Shown here: positions 55,099-63,721 of the stretch, one piece after another
Layout of the letters: each line of letters opens with the position of its first letter
Position numbering within the stretch: the first letter of the stretch is position 1
NCBI GenBank assembly: GCA_030653035.1
Contig: JAUSAB010000048.1
Span: forward strand, 16,686-80,685
Source of the DNA: Desulfocapsaceae bacterium
GTDB lineage: Bacteria > Desulfobacterota > Desulfobulbia > Desulfobulbales > Desulfocapsaceae
Direction of reading: 5' to 3'
Length of the DNA stretch: 64,000 nucleotides
Notes under the pieces: model-generated
What the model was told of the DNA's origin: nothing
Seen by the model: the letters and a program-made list of their open reading frames with translations, nothing else
The model's database searches: none
Program-made: the position numbers and the translations under genes

Positions 55099-55256
55099 GA
55101 TGTTGTCTGATGAAAAAAATGATGATTGAAAAGTTTTTTCTTATCTTTTCTGACGTCTCACCTGCAGAAAAGAGCTTCGCACGAAATCCGCAAATACAAA
55201 ATCGGACTAATCATTTATCGTATTTATCCTTCTCTGCATATTTTTTCAACCAATAA

Positions 55257-55398
55257 GAGCCTTTTGCAAAATGAGGATTTTCGTTCAAAATCAAGGCATG
55301 CGCGAAACTTTACCACGGACATATAGTTGATATTCCAAGGGTAAAAAATTAAGCATAACGCAGGGTATGGGCAAAAAGACCATTTTTGCAAGAGGATC
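55257..55398. mobile_element. MITE-like element with TTGCAAAA-containing ends
   Basis: The left end GAGCCTTTTGCAAAATGAGG (from 55257) and the right end CATTTTTGCAAGAGGATC (to 55398) are imperfect inverted copies. The 142-bp element has no gene and fills much of the 318-bp gap between the 54673 gene and the ABC-F gene. The rest of the gap (55099-55256) is AT-rich with nothing recognisable. Confidence 0.5.
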
Positions 55399-55416
55399 AT
55401 ACGGAACACCCTCTTT

Positions 55417-57054
55417 TTAATTAGGTTCCAGCGCATCCTGGGCGGATTTGCTCAAATAATAGCCGTAATCACCCTCATATGTGTGCAGAGCGCCGTGGTC
55501 TATGGCAAAGACCCGATCGACCAGTAGGCGCAGGAAGTGCCGGTCATGGCTGACCAGGATGACCGTGCCGGTGAACTTCTGCAGGGCCTCAAGGAGAACC
55601 TCGCGGGACTGGATATCAAGATGGTTGGTCGGTTCATCCAGGATCAGAAAATTCAGGGGCTGGGCCAGGAGGGTGGCAAGAACTACCCGGCTCTTTTCTC
55701 CACCGGAGAGGTTGGCGATCCGTTTGTCCACATCATCCCCCTGAAAGAGAAAAGCGGCGCACAGGTTGCGGATCACCCCGATATTGCCGGTGGGAATAAC
55801 CGCCTGGACCGTCTCAAAAACAGTGAAGTCAGGATTGAGCAGCTCCATGGAATGCTGGCTGAAATAACCCGGCAGCACATTGGCGCCTATACTCACCGTA
55901 CCGTTTGTTGGCGCAACCTGGCCAGCCAGCACCTTGAGAAAGGTTGACTTGCCGGCACCGTTCACCCCGACCACTGCAATCTTTTCCTGGCGGCGAATTA
56001 CTCCTGTCACCCCGCCGAAGACCGACCGATCCTGACCAATTTCCTGGGGCCAGGACTTAGACAAGACCTCCATGCGCACCACATCATCACCGCTGCGCGG
56101 CGGTTCGGCGAACTCAAAGCGCACGACCTTCTGCTCCGGCGGTAATTGGATGCGCTCAATCTTCTCCAACTTCTTGATCCGGGACTGCACTTGGGCAGCA
56201 TGAGAGACCCTGGCCGCAAAACGGGCGATAAAATCCTCTTCTTTGGCCAGCATCTCCTGCTGGCGGCGGTAACTGGCCAGGAGCTGCTCTCGGCGGATCT
56301 CGCGTTCCCGTAGATAAAAATCGTAATTACCGCTGTAGGTGGTCACGGTCTGGCCAGCCACCTCAATGATCCGATTGACAATCCGGTTCATGAAATCGCG
56401 GTCATGGCAGGTCATGAGCAAAGCGCCTTTAAACTCACTGGCCAGCCACTCCTCCAGCCAGACAATCGACTCCACATCGAGATGGTTGGTCGGCTCGTCC
56501 AGCAGCAGCACGTCGGGGTTGATGGTCAAAATTTTAGCCAGACCAATCCGCATCTTCCAACCGCCACTGAAGGACTCCACCGGGTTCTGATACGCATCCG
56601 GCCCAATCCCGAGCCCGGTCAACACCGCTTGCGCTCTCGCCTCCAGATCGTAGCCGCCCCGATGCTCGAACTCCTCCACCGCATTGCCATAGCGCTCGAG
56701 CAAGGCCGTCATTTCTTCATCTTCCATGGGCAGGCCCATGGCCAGCTCCATTTCCCGCATCTGTTCGCCAAGCTCCGTGACCTCGCCTGCCGCCGCCATT
56801 ACCTCGGCCAAGGCCGTACGCCCTGCCATCTCGCTCACATCCTGGGAAAAATAACCGATCACCGTCTTTTTGGCGCAGGAGATCTCGCCCTTATCCGCCT
56901 CTTCCTCCCTGGTAATCAGACGGAAGATTGTTGACTTGCCGGCGCCGTTGGGACCCACCAGTCCGGCACGGCTGGAGGCAAGGATCTGCAGACTGGCTTC
57001 CTGAAAAAGAATCTGGGAGCCGTGTTGTTTGGTAATATTGGTAAGATGAATCAT
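55417..57054 (-). CDS. ABC-F family ATPase
   Basis: 545 residues with two ABC cassettes and no membrane segments. Walker A motifs are GPNGAGKST (about 35) and GVNGAGKST (about 355); signatures are FSGGWKMRIGLAK and LSGGEKSRV; Walker B is LLLDEPTNHLD and LILDEPTNHLD. The linker between domains has the charged coiled coil expected (about 235-300). ABC-F proteins act on ribosomes (EttA, Uup, YbiT, YheS types). The subgroup is not certain; the arm insertion is closest by eye to YbiT/Uup. It follows the helicase by 6 bp on the same strand. Confidence 0.92.
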   Translation of the reverse strand: MIHLTNITKQHGSQILFQEASLQILASSRAGLVGPNGAGKSTIFRLITREEEADKGEISCAKKTVIGYFSQDVSEMAGRTALAEVMAAAGEVTELGEQMREMELAMGLPMEDEEMTALLERYGNAVEEFEHRGGYDLEARAQAVLTGLGIGPDAYQNPVESFSGGWKMRIGLAKILTINPDVLLLDEPTNHLDVESIVWLEEWLASEFKGALLMTCHDRDFMNRIVNRIIEVAGQTVTTYSGNYDFYLREREIRREQLLASYRRQQEMLAKEEDFIARFAARVSHAAQVQSRIKKLEKIERIQLPPEQKVVRFEFAEPPRSGDDVVRMEVLSKSWPQEIGQDRSVFGGVTGVIRRQEKIAVVGVNGAGKSTFLKVLAGQVAPTNGTVSIGANVLPGYFSQHSMELLNPDFTVFETVQAVIPTGNIGVIRNLCAAFLFQGDDVDKRIANLSGGEKSRVVLATLLAQPLNFLILDEPTNHLDIQSREVLLEALQKFTGTVILVSHDRHFLRLLVDRVFAIDHGALHTYEGDYGYYLSKSAQDALEPN

Positions 57055-57060
57055 CGAGCG

Positions 57061-58620
57061 TTATTTCCTTCTCCCTTTATACGAGCCACTCCTTGAGCCT
57101 GAGCCCCCCCTGCTTCCCCCTCCACCGGACCGTCCATGGCCTGATCCATCCCTGCCGCCAGCGCCACTGGGCCGGGGCTGACCTGCCGGAACGGCAATCA
57201 GCAGGGACTCATCCGGCTGGATGCAGTGCAGCGGCTCACCGATGTATGCCTCAATCTCGGGCAGATAAAAGGCGTCTTCCTCACAGGCAAAACTGATCGA
57301 GATCCCGGAAACCCCGGCCCGTCCGGTGCGGCCGATCCGGTGCACATAGTCCTCCGGCTCATAGGGCAGGGTGTAGTTGATGACATGGCTGATACCGGTA
57401 ATATGAATGCCGCGCCCGGCCACATCGGTGGCGATCATCACTTTGACCCGCCCTTCCCGGAAGGCCTCGAGGCGCGACGTCCTTTTTTCCTGCGGAACAT
57501 CTCCGGAGAGCAGGGTGCATTTGACACCGTGCCGCTCCAGACGCTCACTGAGCCTTCTGGCCTCATTCTTCATATTGGTGAAGACCATGATCCGCTCATG
57601 CTCGGTGTTGGCGATCAGATTGTAGAGCACCGTGAATTTCTCGGCAGTGGTGGTCAGATAGACAATCTGCTGCACGGTGTCAACCGCCACCTGATCCGCC
57701 TCGGTCTCAACGGTGATGGGATCCTTGCACCACTGAGCCGAGAGTTGCTTGACCTCGTCGGTAAAGGTGGCCGAAAAGAGCATGGTCTGGCGCTTCTCTT
57801 TGGGGGGAGTTTTGTAGATAATTCGGCGCACATCGGGGATAAACCCCATATCGAGCATGCGGTCGGCCTCATCAATGACCATGATGGCCGCCCGGTTCAG
57901 GTTGATGATCTTCTTACTTTCAAAATCAAGGAGCCGACCGGGCGTGGCTACCACCACATCCACCACCTGCTCCGTCATACTTTTTTCCTGTTTTTGATAA
58001 TCGGTACCGCCATAGGCCGAAACGATCTTCAGGTTCGTATATTTGGCCAGGGCCTTGGCGTCTTTGGCAATCTGGATGACCAGTTCACGGGTCGGGGCAA
58101 TGATCAAGGCCCGCGGTGTGCCCACCGGTGCCTTGCCCCGTTCTTGTTCCCGCAATAATCTGGTGAAAATAGCGATCAGAAAGACCGCGCTTTTGCCGGT
58201 GCCGGTGCTGGCCCTCCCAATAAGATCACGGCCAAGCAGGGCATCAGGGAGGGCCTGGGCCTGAATGGGGGTACAGAATTGAAACTCCAGATCGGCAATG
58301 GCGTGCATCAGTTCAAGAGGAAGATCAAGATCATGGAATCTGGTCTTGCCCGCAACCGGCTCCACCTGAAACTGGGCCAGATCCCACTCGGCTACCTGCC
58401 GTTCTCGCTTGGGCCGAGGAGGACGACGCGGCCGGGATCCGGCCTCTCCAGCCGGAGATTCTAACTGCGCCCCAGACAGCGCCTGCTCCGGCAACACTTC
58501 CAGATTATGAGCAGCTGGAGACACAGGCTGGGCGATGGCCGGATTGCCATGATCTTTTTTCCCAGATCTGGCAATATTCCTGAGTTTGTTCCCGACCTTT
58601 TTAAGAAATACTTTTATCAT
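57061..58620 (-). CDS. DEAD-box ATP-dependent RNA helicase
   Basis: 519 residues. An unusual N-terminal extension of about 95 residues is basic and Pro/Ala-rich. The helicase core follows with Q motif CTPIQAQALP, Walker A ASTGTGKS, PTRELVIQIAKD, VATPGRLLDF, DEAD in VIDEADRMLDMGF, SAT in LFSATFTDEV, and the C-terminal ATDVAGRGIHI and HRIGRTGRAG. The end is Gly/Arg/Ser-rich, typical for RNA binding. It belongs to the RhlB/RhlE-type group. It is the first gene of a pair with ABC-F. Confidence 0.93.
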   Translation of the reverse strand: MIKVFLKKVGNKLRNIARSGKKDHGNPAIAQPVSPAAHNLEVLPEQALSGAQLESPAGEAGSRPRRPPRPKRERQVAEWDLAQFQVEPVAGKTRFHDLDLPLELMHAIADLEFQFCTPIQAQALPDALLGRDLIGRASTGTGKSAVFLIAIFTRLLREQERGKAPVGTPRALIIAPTRELVIQIAKDAKALAKYTNLKIVSAYGGTDYQKQEKSMTEQVVDVVVATPGRLLDFESKKIINLNRAAIMVIDEADRMLDMGFIPDVRRIIYKTPPKEKRQTMLFSATFTDEVKQLSAQWCKDPITVETEADQVAVDTVQQIVYLTTTAEKFTVLYNLIANTEHERIMVFTNMKNEARRLSERLERHGVKCTLLSGDVPQEKRTSRLEAFREGRVKVMIATDVAGRGIHITGISHVINYTLPYEPEDYVHRIGRTGRAGVSGISISFACEEDAFYLPEIEAYIGEPLHCIQPDESLLIAVPAGQPRPSGAGGRDGSGHGRSGGGGSRGGSGSRSGSYKGRRK

Positions 58621-58704
58621 TCAATGCCTTACGGTGATGTTAAATTTATTAAATCGTTCCAGCGTCCCGACAGAATAACCAATCGGAACGCCCAGTATTT
58701 GGAT

Positions 58705-58751
58705 GCCGCAATGAAATAAGCAGGACTTTTTTTTGCTTATTTCGTTACGGC
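58705..58751 (+). repeat. T-loop palindrome upstream of the helicase gene
   Basis: GCCGCAATGAAATAAGCA (58705-58722) and TGCTTATTTCGTTACGGC (58734-58751) pair at 16 of 18 positions; the loop is GGACTTTTTTT. The centre AATAAGCA-T tract-TGCTTATT resembles the elements at 52552 and 53803. Confidence 0.75.
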
Positions 58752-58792
58752 TCCTTATGCCGTTCTTGCCATACAAACGTAACAGCAACAGC

Positions 58793-59023
58793 TTAAGGAG
58801 AGAAACTATACCATTTTAAGGTGGCAAACTCCAGATTATTAGAAGCCGTGACAAAGAACCATGCCTCCGGCAGACCATGACCGGCGCCATCGCCTACCTG
58901 ATCCAGTGTCGCTTGACCTGTTCCAATTCCTGCCACAGTTCTCGAAAAGAGATTGATTTCCAAGGGGGGGTCGGCTAAATATGGACGCTCATTGATGAGG
59001 CGAAAAGAATCTACCCGGGTTTT
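58793..59023 (-). pseudogene. Start-less reading frame, possible gene remnant
   Basis: A 76-codon frame between a TGA (59024-59026) and TAA (58793-58795) reads protein-like sequence (KTRVDSFRLINERPYLADPP, then TVAGIGTGQATLDQVGDGA and LPEAWFFVTASNNLEFATL) but contains no ATG. I do not recognise it. It may be the last part of a deleted gene. The 492-bp gap 58621-59112 holds otherwise only the T-loop palindrome. Confidence 0.3.
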
Positions 59024-59112
59024 TCATAGAGAGAGCTTCCGGGTCAAAAAAAGTGAAATTTGCGTAAGGCCTTGAACTTTTTTATGGTTCCGTCCAAAAC
59101 CACAAAAAGCAA

Positions 59113-59937
59113 ATGCTGATCCTCAAACAAATACAACTTGCAGAGATTCACGACCAGCCCTGGTGTCCCAAGGTGATCCGCAACGCTGTGACCGATTTCC
59201 TGCAATACTCCACCAACTACTGGGGGCAGTACACGCCTCTTCTGCCGACACTCTGCTATTTCCTGCAAAGGGTCAATGCCGGGCAGATCATTGACCTGTG
59301 CTCCGGTGGCTGCGGGCCCTGGCAAGGACTTTATGGAACGATCAGCCGGGCCTTTGGGAAATCTTTTCGGATCATTCTGACCGATCGCTACCCGAATCTG
59401 GCGGCCTTTCAGCTGGCCTGCAACCTTTCCGGCGGGATAATCGACTTCAGGGGTGAACCTGTTGATGCCTGCGCCCTCCCGAAGGGGCTCTCCGGCTTCA
59501 GAACACTATTCGGTTCATTCCATCATTTCCCACCTGCCCAGGCTCAACAGGTGCTTCAGGACGCGGTGGACTCCGGACACGGAATCGGCATCTTCGAGAT
59601 GACCGACCGACGGCTCGTCACCGTTCTGACCATGCTCACGGCCCCCTTTTTCGTCCTGCTGCATACACCGAAGATCCGCCCTTTTCGCTGGTCGCGGCTC
59701 CTGTTAACCTATCTGTTGCCGGTAGTACCGCTCCTCGTTATGGTGGATGGCATTATCTCCTGCCTACGCTCCTATACCACTGAGGAATTGACGGCGATGA
59801 CCACATCGCTCACCGGAGCGCCCTACGAATGGGAGATTCGAAGGCTTGGCTCCCCTCGTTCACCGTTCCCGATCATCTCTGTCATCGGCTGTCCCAAACC
59901 GGGCATGACAAGCAAACCAGATCAGCACAAATCCTGA
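59113..59937 (+). CDS. SAM-dependent methyltransferase-like protein
   Basis: 274 residues. A class I methyltransferase-like motif I is seen in IIDLCSGGCGPWQGLY (about 55-70), with an acidic residue after the next strand (ILTDRYPN) and a motif resembling FGSFHHFPPAQAQQVL, as in many methyltransferases of unknown substrate. Residues about 170-215 are hydrophobic (LLLTYLLPVVPLLVMVDGII), which may bring it to the membrane. The ATG at 59113 has AAAAAGC only, so the start is uncertain. No close neighbour suggests the pathway. Confidence 0.7.
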   Translation: MLILKQIQLAEIHDQPWCPKVIRNAVTDFLQYSTNYWGQYTPLLPTLCYFLQRVNAGQIIDLCSGGCGPWQGLYGTISRAFGKSFRIILTDRYPNLAAFQLACNLSGGIIDFRGEPVDACALPKGLSGFRTLFGSFHHFPPAQAQQVLQDAVDSGHGIGIFEMTDRRLVTVLTMLTAPFFVLLHTPKIRPFRWSRLLLTYLLPVVPLLVMVDGIISCLRSYTTEELTAMTTSLTGAPYEWEIRRLGSPRSPFPIISVIGCPKPGMTSKPDQHKS

Positions 59938-60024
59938 GCGGAAAGGCCCACGACCATGGATTACCTTGACTCACCGCTACTCTTAATTAACCTAACCCCT
60001 GTAAACGGGATAATCTGCAAGGCA

Positions 60025-60200
60025 CTAAAAACGGCAGTTACTGCATAATGTAACTACCGCTCCCCCTCATCCCCGGCCCTTCTCCCTGAGGGAGAAGGGA
60101 GAAAGCTCCCTCTCCTTTTGGGAGAGGACCGGGGTGAGGGGAAAAATCTGGCCATGCAAGAAGTTATTGCAAAATCACTATTTCCAACTGCCGTTTTTAG
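60025..60200. mobile_element. MITE-like element A, copy 1
   Basis: The ends CTAAAAACGGCAGTT (60025-60039) and AACTGCCGTTTTTAG (60186-60200) are exact inverted copies. The interior has a nested GC-rich hairpin (CTCCCCCTCATCCCCGG facing CCGGGGTGAGGGG, with an inner CTTCTCCC/GGGAGAAG stem). A related copy is at 63722-63890. No gene is present; the element fills the gap 59938-60238 together with a CTAACCCC piece. Confidence 0.75.
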
Positions 60201-60238
60201 GATTAAGGGAACTCTCCTCGAAAAACTTCTCTCGAGAG

Positions 60239-60751
60239 TTAAAAGAAACCATTTTCAATTTTTTTCAGGATGAGGATGCCATCAGGGGTGAAAGGTTCAC
60301 GCAGACTGGATTCCAGAATCTGCGGGACCGACATGAACAGCCCGGACTCGACCTCTTCCGGCTGCAAGGTGAAAGGACCTTCATGAGTACAGCGAAAAAC
60401 CCGCCCCCAGACACGGTTGCTTGCGTCTTCGTCTTCGAAATAGTGATCAAAAAGCGGGGTGAGGGGAATCCCGGAGACGCCAAGTTCTTCCGTCAACTCC
60501 CGGGACGCGGACTGTTCATAGGACTCCGAAGCCAGCACCACGCCACCGGCGGCTACATCCCAGTATCCGGGATAGATATCCTTGGTGGTGGTCCGCTTCT
60601 GGACAAAAACCTCCTGCCGATGATTGAAAACGAGAATATAGCTCGCCCGATGGATCAGACCACGACTGCGCATAAGGTGACGGGGCAGGGCGTCCGTCAC
60701 CTTATTATCGCGATCAACAATCTGAACGATCTCTTCGGCAGGCACATACAT
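60239..60751 (-). CDS. NUDIX hydrolase
   Basis: 170 residues. The Nudix box is complete: GGVVLASESYEQSASRELTE followed by ELG. The protein looks like the IPP-isomerase-like/YfcD group (RSRGLIHRASYILVFNHRQEVFVQKR), hydrolysing a nucleotide-type or other diphosphate of unknown identity. It is the last gene of the minus-strand string that begins with the desulfoferrodoxin gene, 17 bp after the desulforedoxin-like gene, so a link to oxidative stress, for example pool cleaning, is possible. Confidence 0.88.
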   Translation of the reverse strand: MYVPAEEIVQIVDRDNKVTDALPRHLMRSRGLIHRASYILVFNHRQEVFVQKRTTTKDIYPGYWDVAAGGVVLASESYEQSASRELTEELGVSGIPLTPLFDHYFEDEDASNRVWGRVFRCTHEGPFTLQPEEVESGLFMSVPQILESSLREPFTPDGILILKKIENGFF

Positions 60752-60768
60752 GTTGGCTGAGAGATCTT

Positions 60769-61092
60769 TTAATCAGCCGTTTCCATGGGACGTCCGCAGC
60801 ATACCGGCACTGCGTCGCCACCTTTGAGGCGCATGTATTTATTGCAGGTGGTGCAGATCACCGTACACTCCTCGGCAGCCTTGTCCTCGGTATAGGTCGT
60901 GGCGCCGGGAACTCCCTCAATGACAAACCTGGCCAGATTCTGTTTCATCGGAATATATTCGCCGATGGCGGTCAAGTGCTTGTTTTCATGAGCACAATCA
61001 ACCACCACCCGCCACAGGGTCTCCAGGGATGCGGTCTCCTGCTCATTTTCCGGCAGAAATTCAACCACATTCTTGTCTATATGTATTTTCAC
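60769..61092 (-). CDS. Small protein with C-terminal desulforedoxin-like iron site
   Basis: 107 residues. The first 75 are of a type I do not know. The C-terminal 30 (CTTCNKYMRLKGGDAVPVCC, then GRPM) have the C-x2-C, spacer, C-C-G-x-P-M pattern of desulforedoxin and the N-terminal domain of desulfoferrodoxin, which binds one Fe by four cysteines. The start overlaps the stop of the ROO flavoprotein gene (ATGA), so the two are translationally coupled. It is a candidate electron carrier or reductase partner of ROO (inference). Confidence 0.75.
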   Translation of the reverse strand: MKIHIDKNVVEFLPENEQETASLETLWRVVVDCAHENKHLTAIGEYIPMKQNLARFVIEGVPGATTYTEDKAAEECTVICTTCNKYMRLKGGDAVPVCCGRPMETAD

Positions 61093-62282
61093 TTTTTCTC
61101 CTTCAGGGCCTGACCAACCTTGCGGCCAAGCTCAACACAGTTTGCAAGATCTCCAGCCTCAGGGACATATTTCACCTTGATACCGTCATCCACCAGATCA
61201 AACTTCATCTCGGTCATCGCCTCATTAAGCAGCTTCACCGATTCACCCGACCAGCCATAGGAACCAAAGGCCGCGCCGATCTTGTTGGTGGGCCGCAGGC
61301 CGCGCATATACATGAGAAAGCCGGCCATCCGCGGCAGCAACCCATTATTGAGGGTGGGACAGCCCAGAATAATAGCGCTGGCATCCAGCACCTCTTTCAT
61401 GACATCACTGCGATGATTGTACCGCAAATTGAACATCTTCACGGAGATCCCTTCATCCTGCAGGCCAAGGGCCACCTCTTTGGCCATCATCTCGGTGGAA
61501 TGCCACATGGTGTCATAGATGATGAGGGCATTGCCCTTGCCCTCATTCCGGCTCCAGCGATCATAGGCCTCAATGGCCATCATCGGATTGGACCGCCAGA
61601 CCACGCCGTGATCCGGGGCGATCATCTTGATCTCGAGGCCGATCTCCTTGACCTTCGCAATCAATTTTTTCACCAGTGGCGAATAAAGGGTCAGGATGTT
61701 GGCGTAATACTTGGTCAGCTCCTCCATGAGGAGGGCCGGATCGACCTGATCGTCAAAACGCTCACTGGTGCCCAGATGCATGCCGAAGGCGTCACTGGAG
61801 AAAAGGATTTTGTCCTCTTTCACATAGGTGAACATGGAATCCGGCCAATGCAGCATCCGGGTCTCAAGAAATGACAGGGTCTTGGCGCCCAGGCTGATAT
61901 CCTTGCCCGGTGTGGCGATCTCATAGGGCCAGTCTTCCCGGTGAAAATGCTGCACCAGAGCCTTCTGCCCCATGGTGGAACAGATAATCTTCTCCGGCTG
62001 GATCAGCTCAATCATATCGGGCAGGGCGCCGGAATGATCCATCTCCACATGGTTAACGACGATATAATTAATCTTTTTCGGATCAACAATCTCACTGATC
62101 CTGGCGATCAGATCGGCCTTCATGTCACTTTTTACCGTGTCGATGAGGGTGATCTTCTCATCCATGATCAGAAAGGCATTATAGGTAGTCCCCCGATTGG
62201 TGGAATAGCCATGAAAATCCCGAACATCCCAGTCAACGGCCCCAACCCAGTAAATATTTTCCGCAATCTTAATTGGATTCAA
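61089..62282 (-). CDS. A-type flavoprotein, rubredoxin:oxygen oxidoreductase-like (FprA/ROO)
   Basis: 397 residues. The N-terminal beta-lactamase-like domain holds the di-iron site; HVEMDHSGALPD gives the HxExDH ligands, and later histidines and acidic residues (TRMLHWPDSM, FSSDAFGMHLG and APDHGVVW) complete it. The C-terminal third is a flavodoxin domain (LIIYDTMWHSTEMMA) for FMN. The enzyme reduces O2 to water or NO to N2O with electrons from rubredoxin, whose gene lies in the same cluster. It is cytoplasmic. It starts 15 bp after the DsrE-like gene. Confidence 0.95.
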   Translation of the reverse strand: MNPIKIAENIYWVGAVDWDVRDFHGYSTNRGTTYNAFLIMDEKITLIDTVKSDMKADLIARISEIVDPKKINYIVVNHVEMDHSGALPDMIELIQPEKIICSTMGQKALVQHFHREDWPYEIATPGKDISLGAKTLSFLETRMLHWPDSMFTYVKEDKILFSSDAFGMHLGTSERFDDQVDPALLMEELTKYYANILTLYSPLVKKLIAKVKEIGLEIKMIAPDHGVVWRSNPMMAIEAYDRWSRNEGKGNALIIYDTMWHSTEMMAKEVALGLQDEGISVKMFNLRYNHRSDVMKEVLDASAIILGCPTLNNGLLPRMAGFLMYMRGLRPTNKIGAAFGSYGWSGESVKLLNEAMTEMKFDLVDDGIKVKYVPEAGDLANCVELGRKVGQALKEKK

Positions 62283-62297
62283 CGTCCTGCCCTCCTG

Positions 62298-62648
62298 TCA
62301 AAAATTAATAATTTCAAACCCTTGTTCAATATATTTCGCCATCCCCGGATGCCCTGACATGTCATCAAGGAGAGGGAGGCCTTCTTTTTTAATATTTTCA
62401 AGTACCTGCATTTTGGATGCGCAGGCACGGCAGACACCTTCGAGAAGTCCCTTCTCCAGCATCTGCCGATACAAACCATTCAAAAAATGACCGTCCTGGC
62501 TGATTTCAGGAATCAGTCGCGTGGCCTCACCTTCAATAATTATCTTGCACTGATGACCATTTGCCTGCAGATCTAACGCATTCAGCAGGACATGGATAAA
62601 GCACATGGGCTGCCCTTGAAAGGCGACCAGCAGAATATTCTTTCGCAC
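62298..62648 (-). CDS. DsrE/DsrF-like family protein
   Basis: 116 residues with the fold order of DsrE-like proteins: a first strand KNILLVAFQG, helix, second strand CKIIIEGEAT, then EGVCRACASKMQVLENIKKE with a CxxC pair at about residues 73-76, and a closing strand GFEIINF. Proteins of this family move sulfur or serve as small carriers; the function here is not known. It is in the rubredoxin-ROO operon, so a redox or sulfur-transfer role is plausible. Confidence 0.72.
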   Translation of the reverse strand: MRKNILLVAFQGQPMCFIHVLLNALDLQANGHQCKIIIEGEATRLIPEISQDGHFLNGLYRQMLEKGLLEGVCRACASKMQVLENIKKEGLPLLDDMSGHPGMAKYIEQGFEIINF

Positions 62649-62726
62649 TCTGTAACCTCTTTAAGCCCGTATTACCAAGAAATAAATTCAGCACAAACAG
62701 TTATTTTATAAAATTTCTCACACACC

Positions 62727-62774
62727 GAGACGCAGAGAATTTCCTGTCTCGTTTTGTATCATCCTCTGCGTCTC
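62727..62774. terminator. Hairpin between the rubredoxin and DsrE-like genes
   Basis: GAGACGCAGAG (62727-62737) and CTCTGCGTCTC (62764-62774) are exact inverted copies around a 26-nt loop. On the minus strand it comes 10 bp after the rubredoxin stop. It may terminate part of the transcripts; it has no strong T tract. Confidence 0.5.
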
Positions 62775-62783
62775 ACCATAAGA

Positions 62784-63194
62784 TTAAATCGCGGTAAAAT
62801 CGCCCTTTGTTGCCCCACAGACCGGACATTCATAGTCATCAGGGACATCTTCAAAAGCCGTCCCGGGAGCGATACCGGCGGCGGGCTCCCCTACTGCCGG
62901 ATCATAAACATACCCACAGATATTGCATCGATATTTTTGCATGGTGCCTGTACTCCCTGAAGATTGCGCAGAGGCCGCCTGGGCCTGTGCATTTTCTGCG
63001 TGAACAGAGCCCGGTCCTGCCAGGGGCCTGAACGCTTTTTTACTGGCCCCGCAGACCGGACAATGCCAATCATTGGGAAGGTCCTTAAATTGGGTGTCTT
63101 TAGCAATCTTGCCCTTGCGATCCCCCTTGTCCGGATTGTAGATATACCCACAATTTACCATCTGGCACTGATACATTTCCTCCGGTGCTGCCAT
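62784..63194 (-). CDS. Double rubredoxin, first domain with C-x4-C site
   Basis: 136 residues with two rubredoxin domains joined by an Ala/Ser/Gln-rich linker (about 53-80). The second is standard: [20 protein letters not shown], then CPVCGATKG. The first reads [20 protein letters not shown] and CPVCGASKK, so the first ligand pair is C-x4-C instead of C-x2-C, a spacing known from Desulfovibrio Rd-2. AGGAG precedes the ATG. It is the likely electron donor to ROO and desulfoferrodoxin encoded next to it. Confidence 0.92.
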   Translation of the reverse strand: MAAPEEMYQCQMVNCGYIYNPDKGDRKGKIAKDTQFKDLPNDWHCPVCGASKKAFRPLAGPGSVHAENAQAQAASAQSSGSTGTMQKYRCNICGYVYDPAVGEPAAGIAPGTAFEDVPDDYECPVCGATKGDFTAI

Positions 63195-63267
63195 ACTGTT
63201 TTCTCCTATTCAGTCTTTTTGTCAGATTGAACCCGATTGCAAATTCAACCAAAAAACTCCCACAAAA

Positions 63268-63642
63268 TCAAGCCTTCCAATGGCCGTGCAAATTGCAGTA
63301 CTCCCTTGCCGTGACCTTGTCAGCCTTGACGGCAAAAAAGGCCTCCGGGGCATCGCCGGGATTCAAAAACTGGCGATAACAGGAGTCTCCGGCAATCAAC
63401 TCGATCCATTCGATATAATGTTTTTCATCCATGGGATGGGCAACACTGCCGACATTGACCTTGTAGCCACCATCCACTTTGGTGATGACCGGCACATGTT
63501 TTTCTTTGGCCGCATCCACAGTATTTTCAGCCATCAACACCATCGGCGCACCGCAACAACTCAGATCGCCGCCACCAGCATGAAGGACCTCAACGATATT
63601 GCCACAAATATTACATTTATACACCCCAAGTTTCTCAGCCAT
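63268..63642 (-). CDS. dfx: Desulfoferrodoxin (2Fe superoxide reductase)
   Basis: 124 residues from ATG 63642, which has GGGAG eight bases upstream; GTG 63648 is too close. The N-terminal desulforedoxin domain has [12 protein letters not shown] and LSCCGAPM. The superoxide-reducing centre has [20 protein letters not shown] and the CNLHGHW terminus, giving His4Cys ligation with the catalytic Glu of the EKHVPV loop. It reduces superoxide to H2O2 without making O2. It starts the cluster that continues with rubredoxin and ROO. Confidence 0.95.
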   Translation of the reverse strand: MAEKLGVYKCNICGNIVEVLHAGGGDLSCCGAPMVLMAENTVDAAKEKHVPVITKVDGGYKVNVGSVAHPMDEKHYIEWIELIAGDSCYRQFLNPGDAPEAFFAVKADKVTAREYCNLHGHWKA

Positions 63643-63721
63643 CGTCACGTCTCCCTTTAGATTTTTTCATTTACCGCCATCCGGCAACCCTGCCCGCCGG
63701 ACACCAGCCATATGCATCAGC

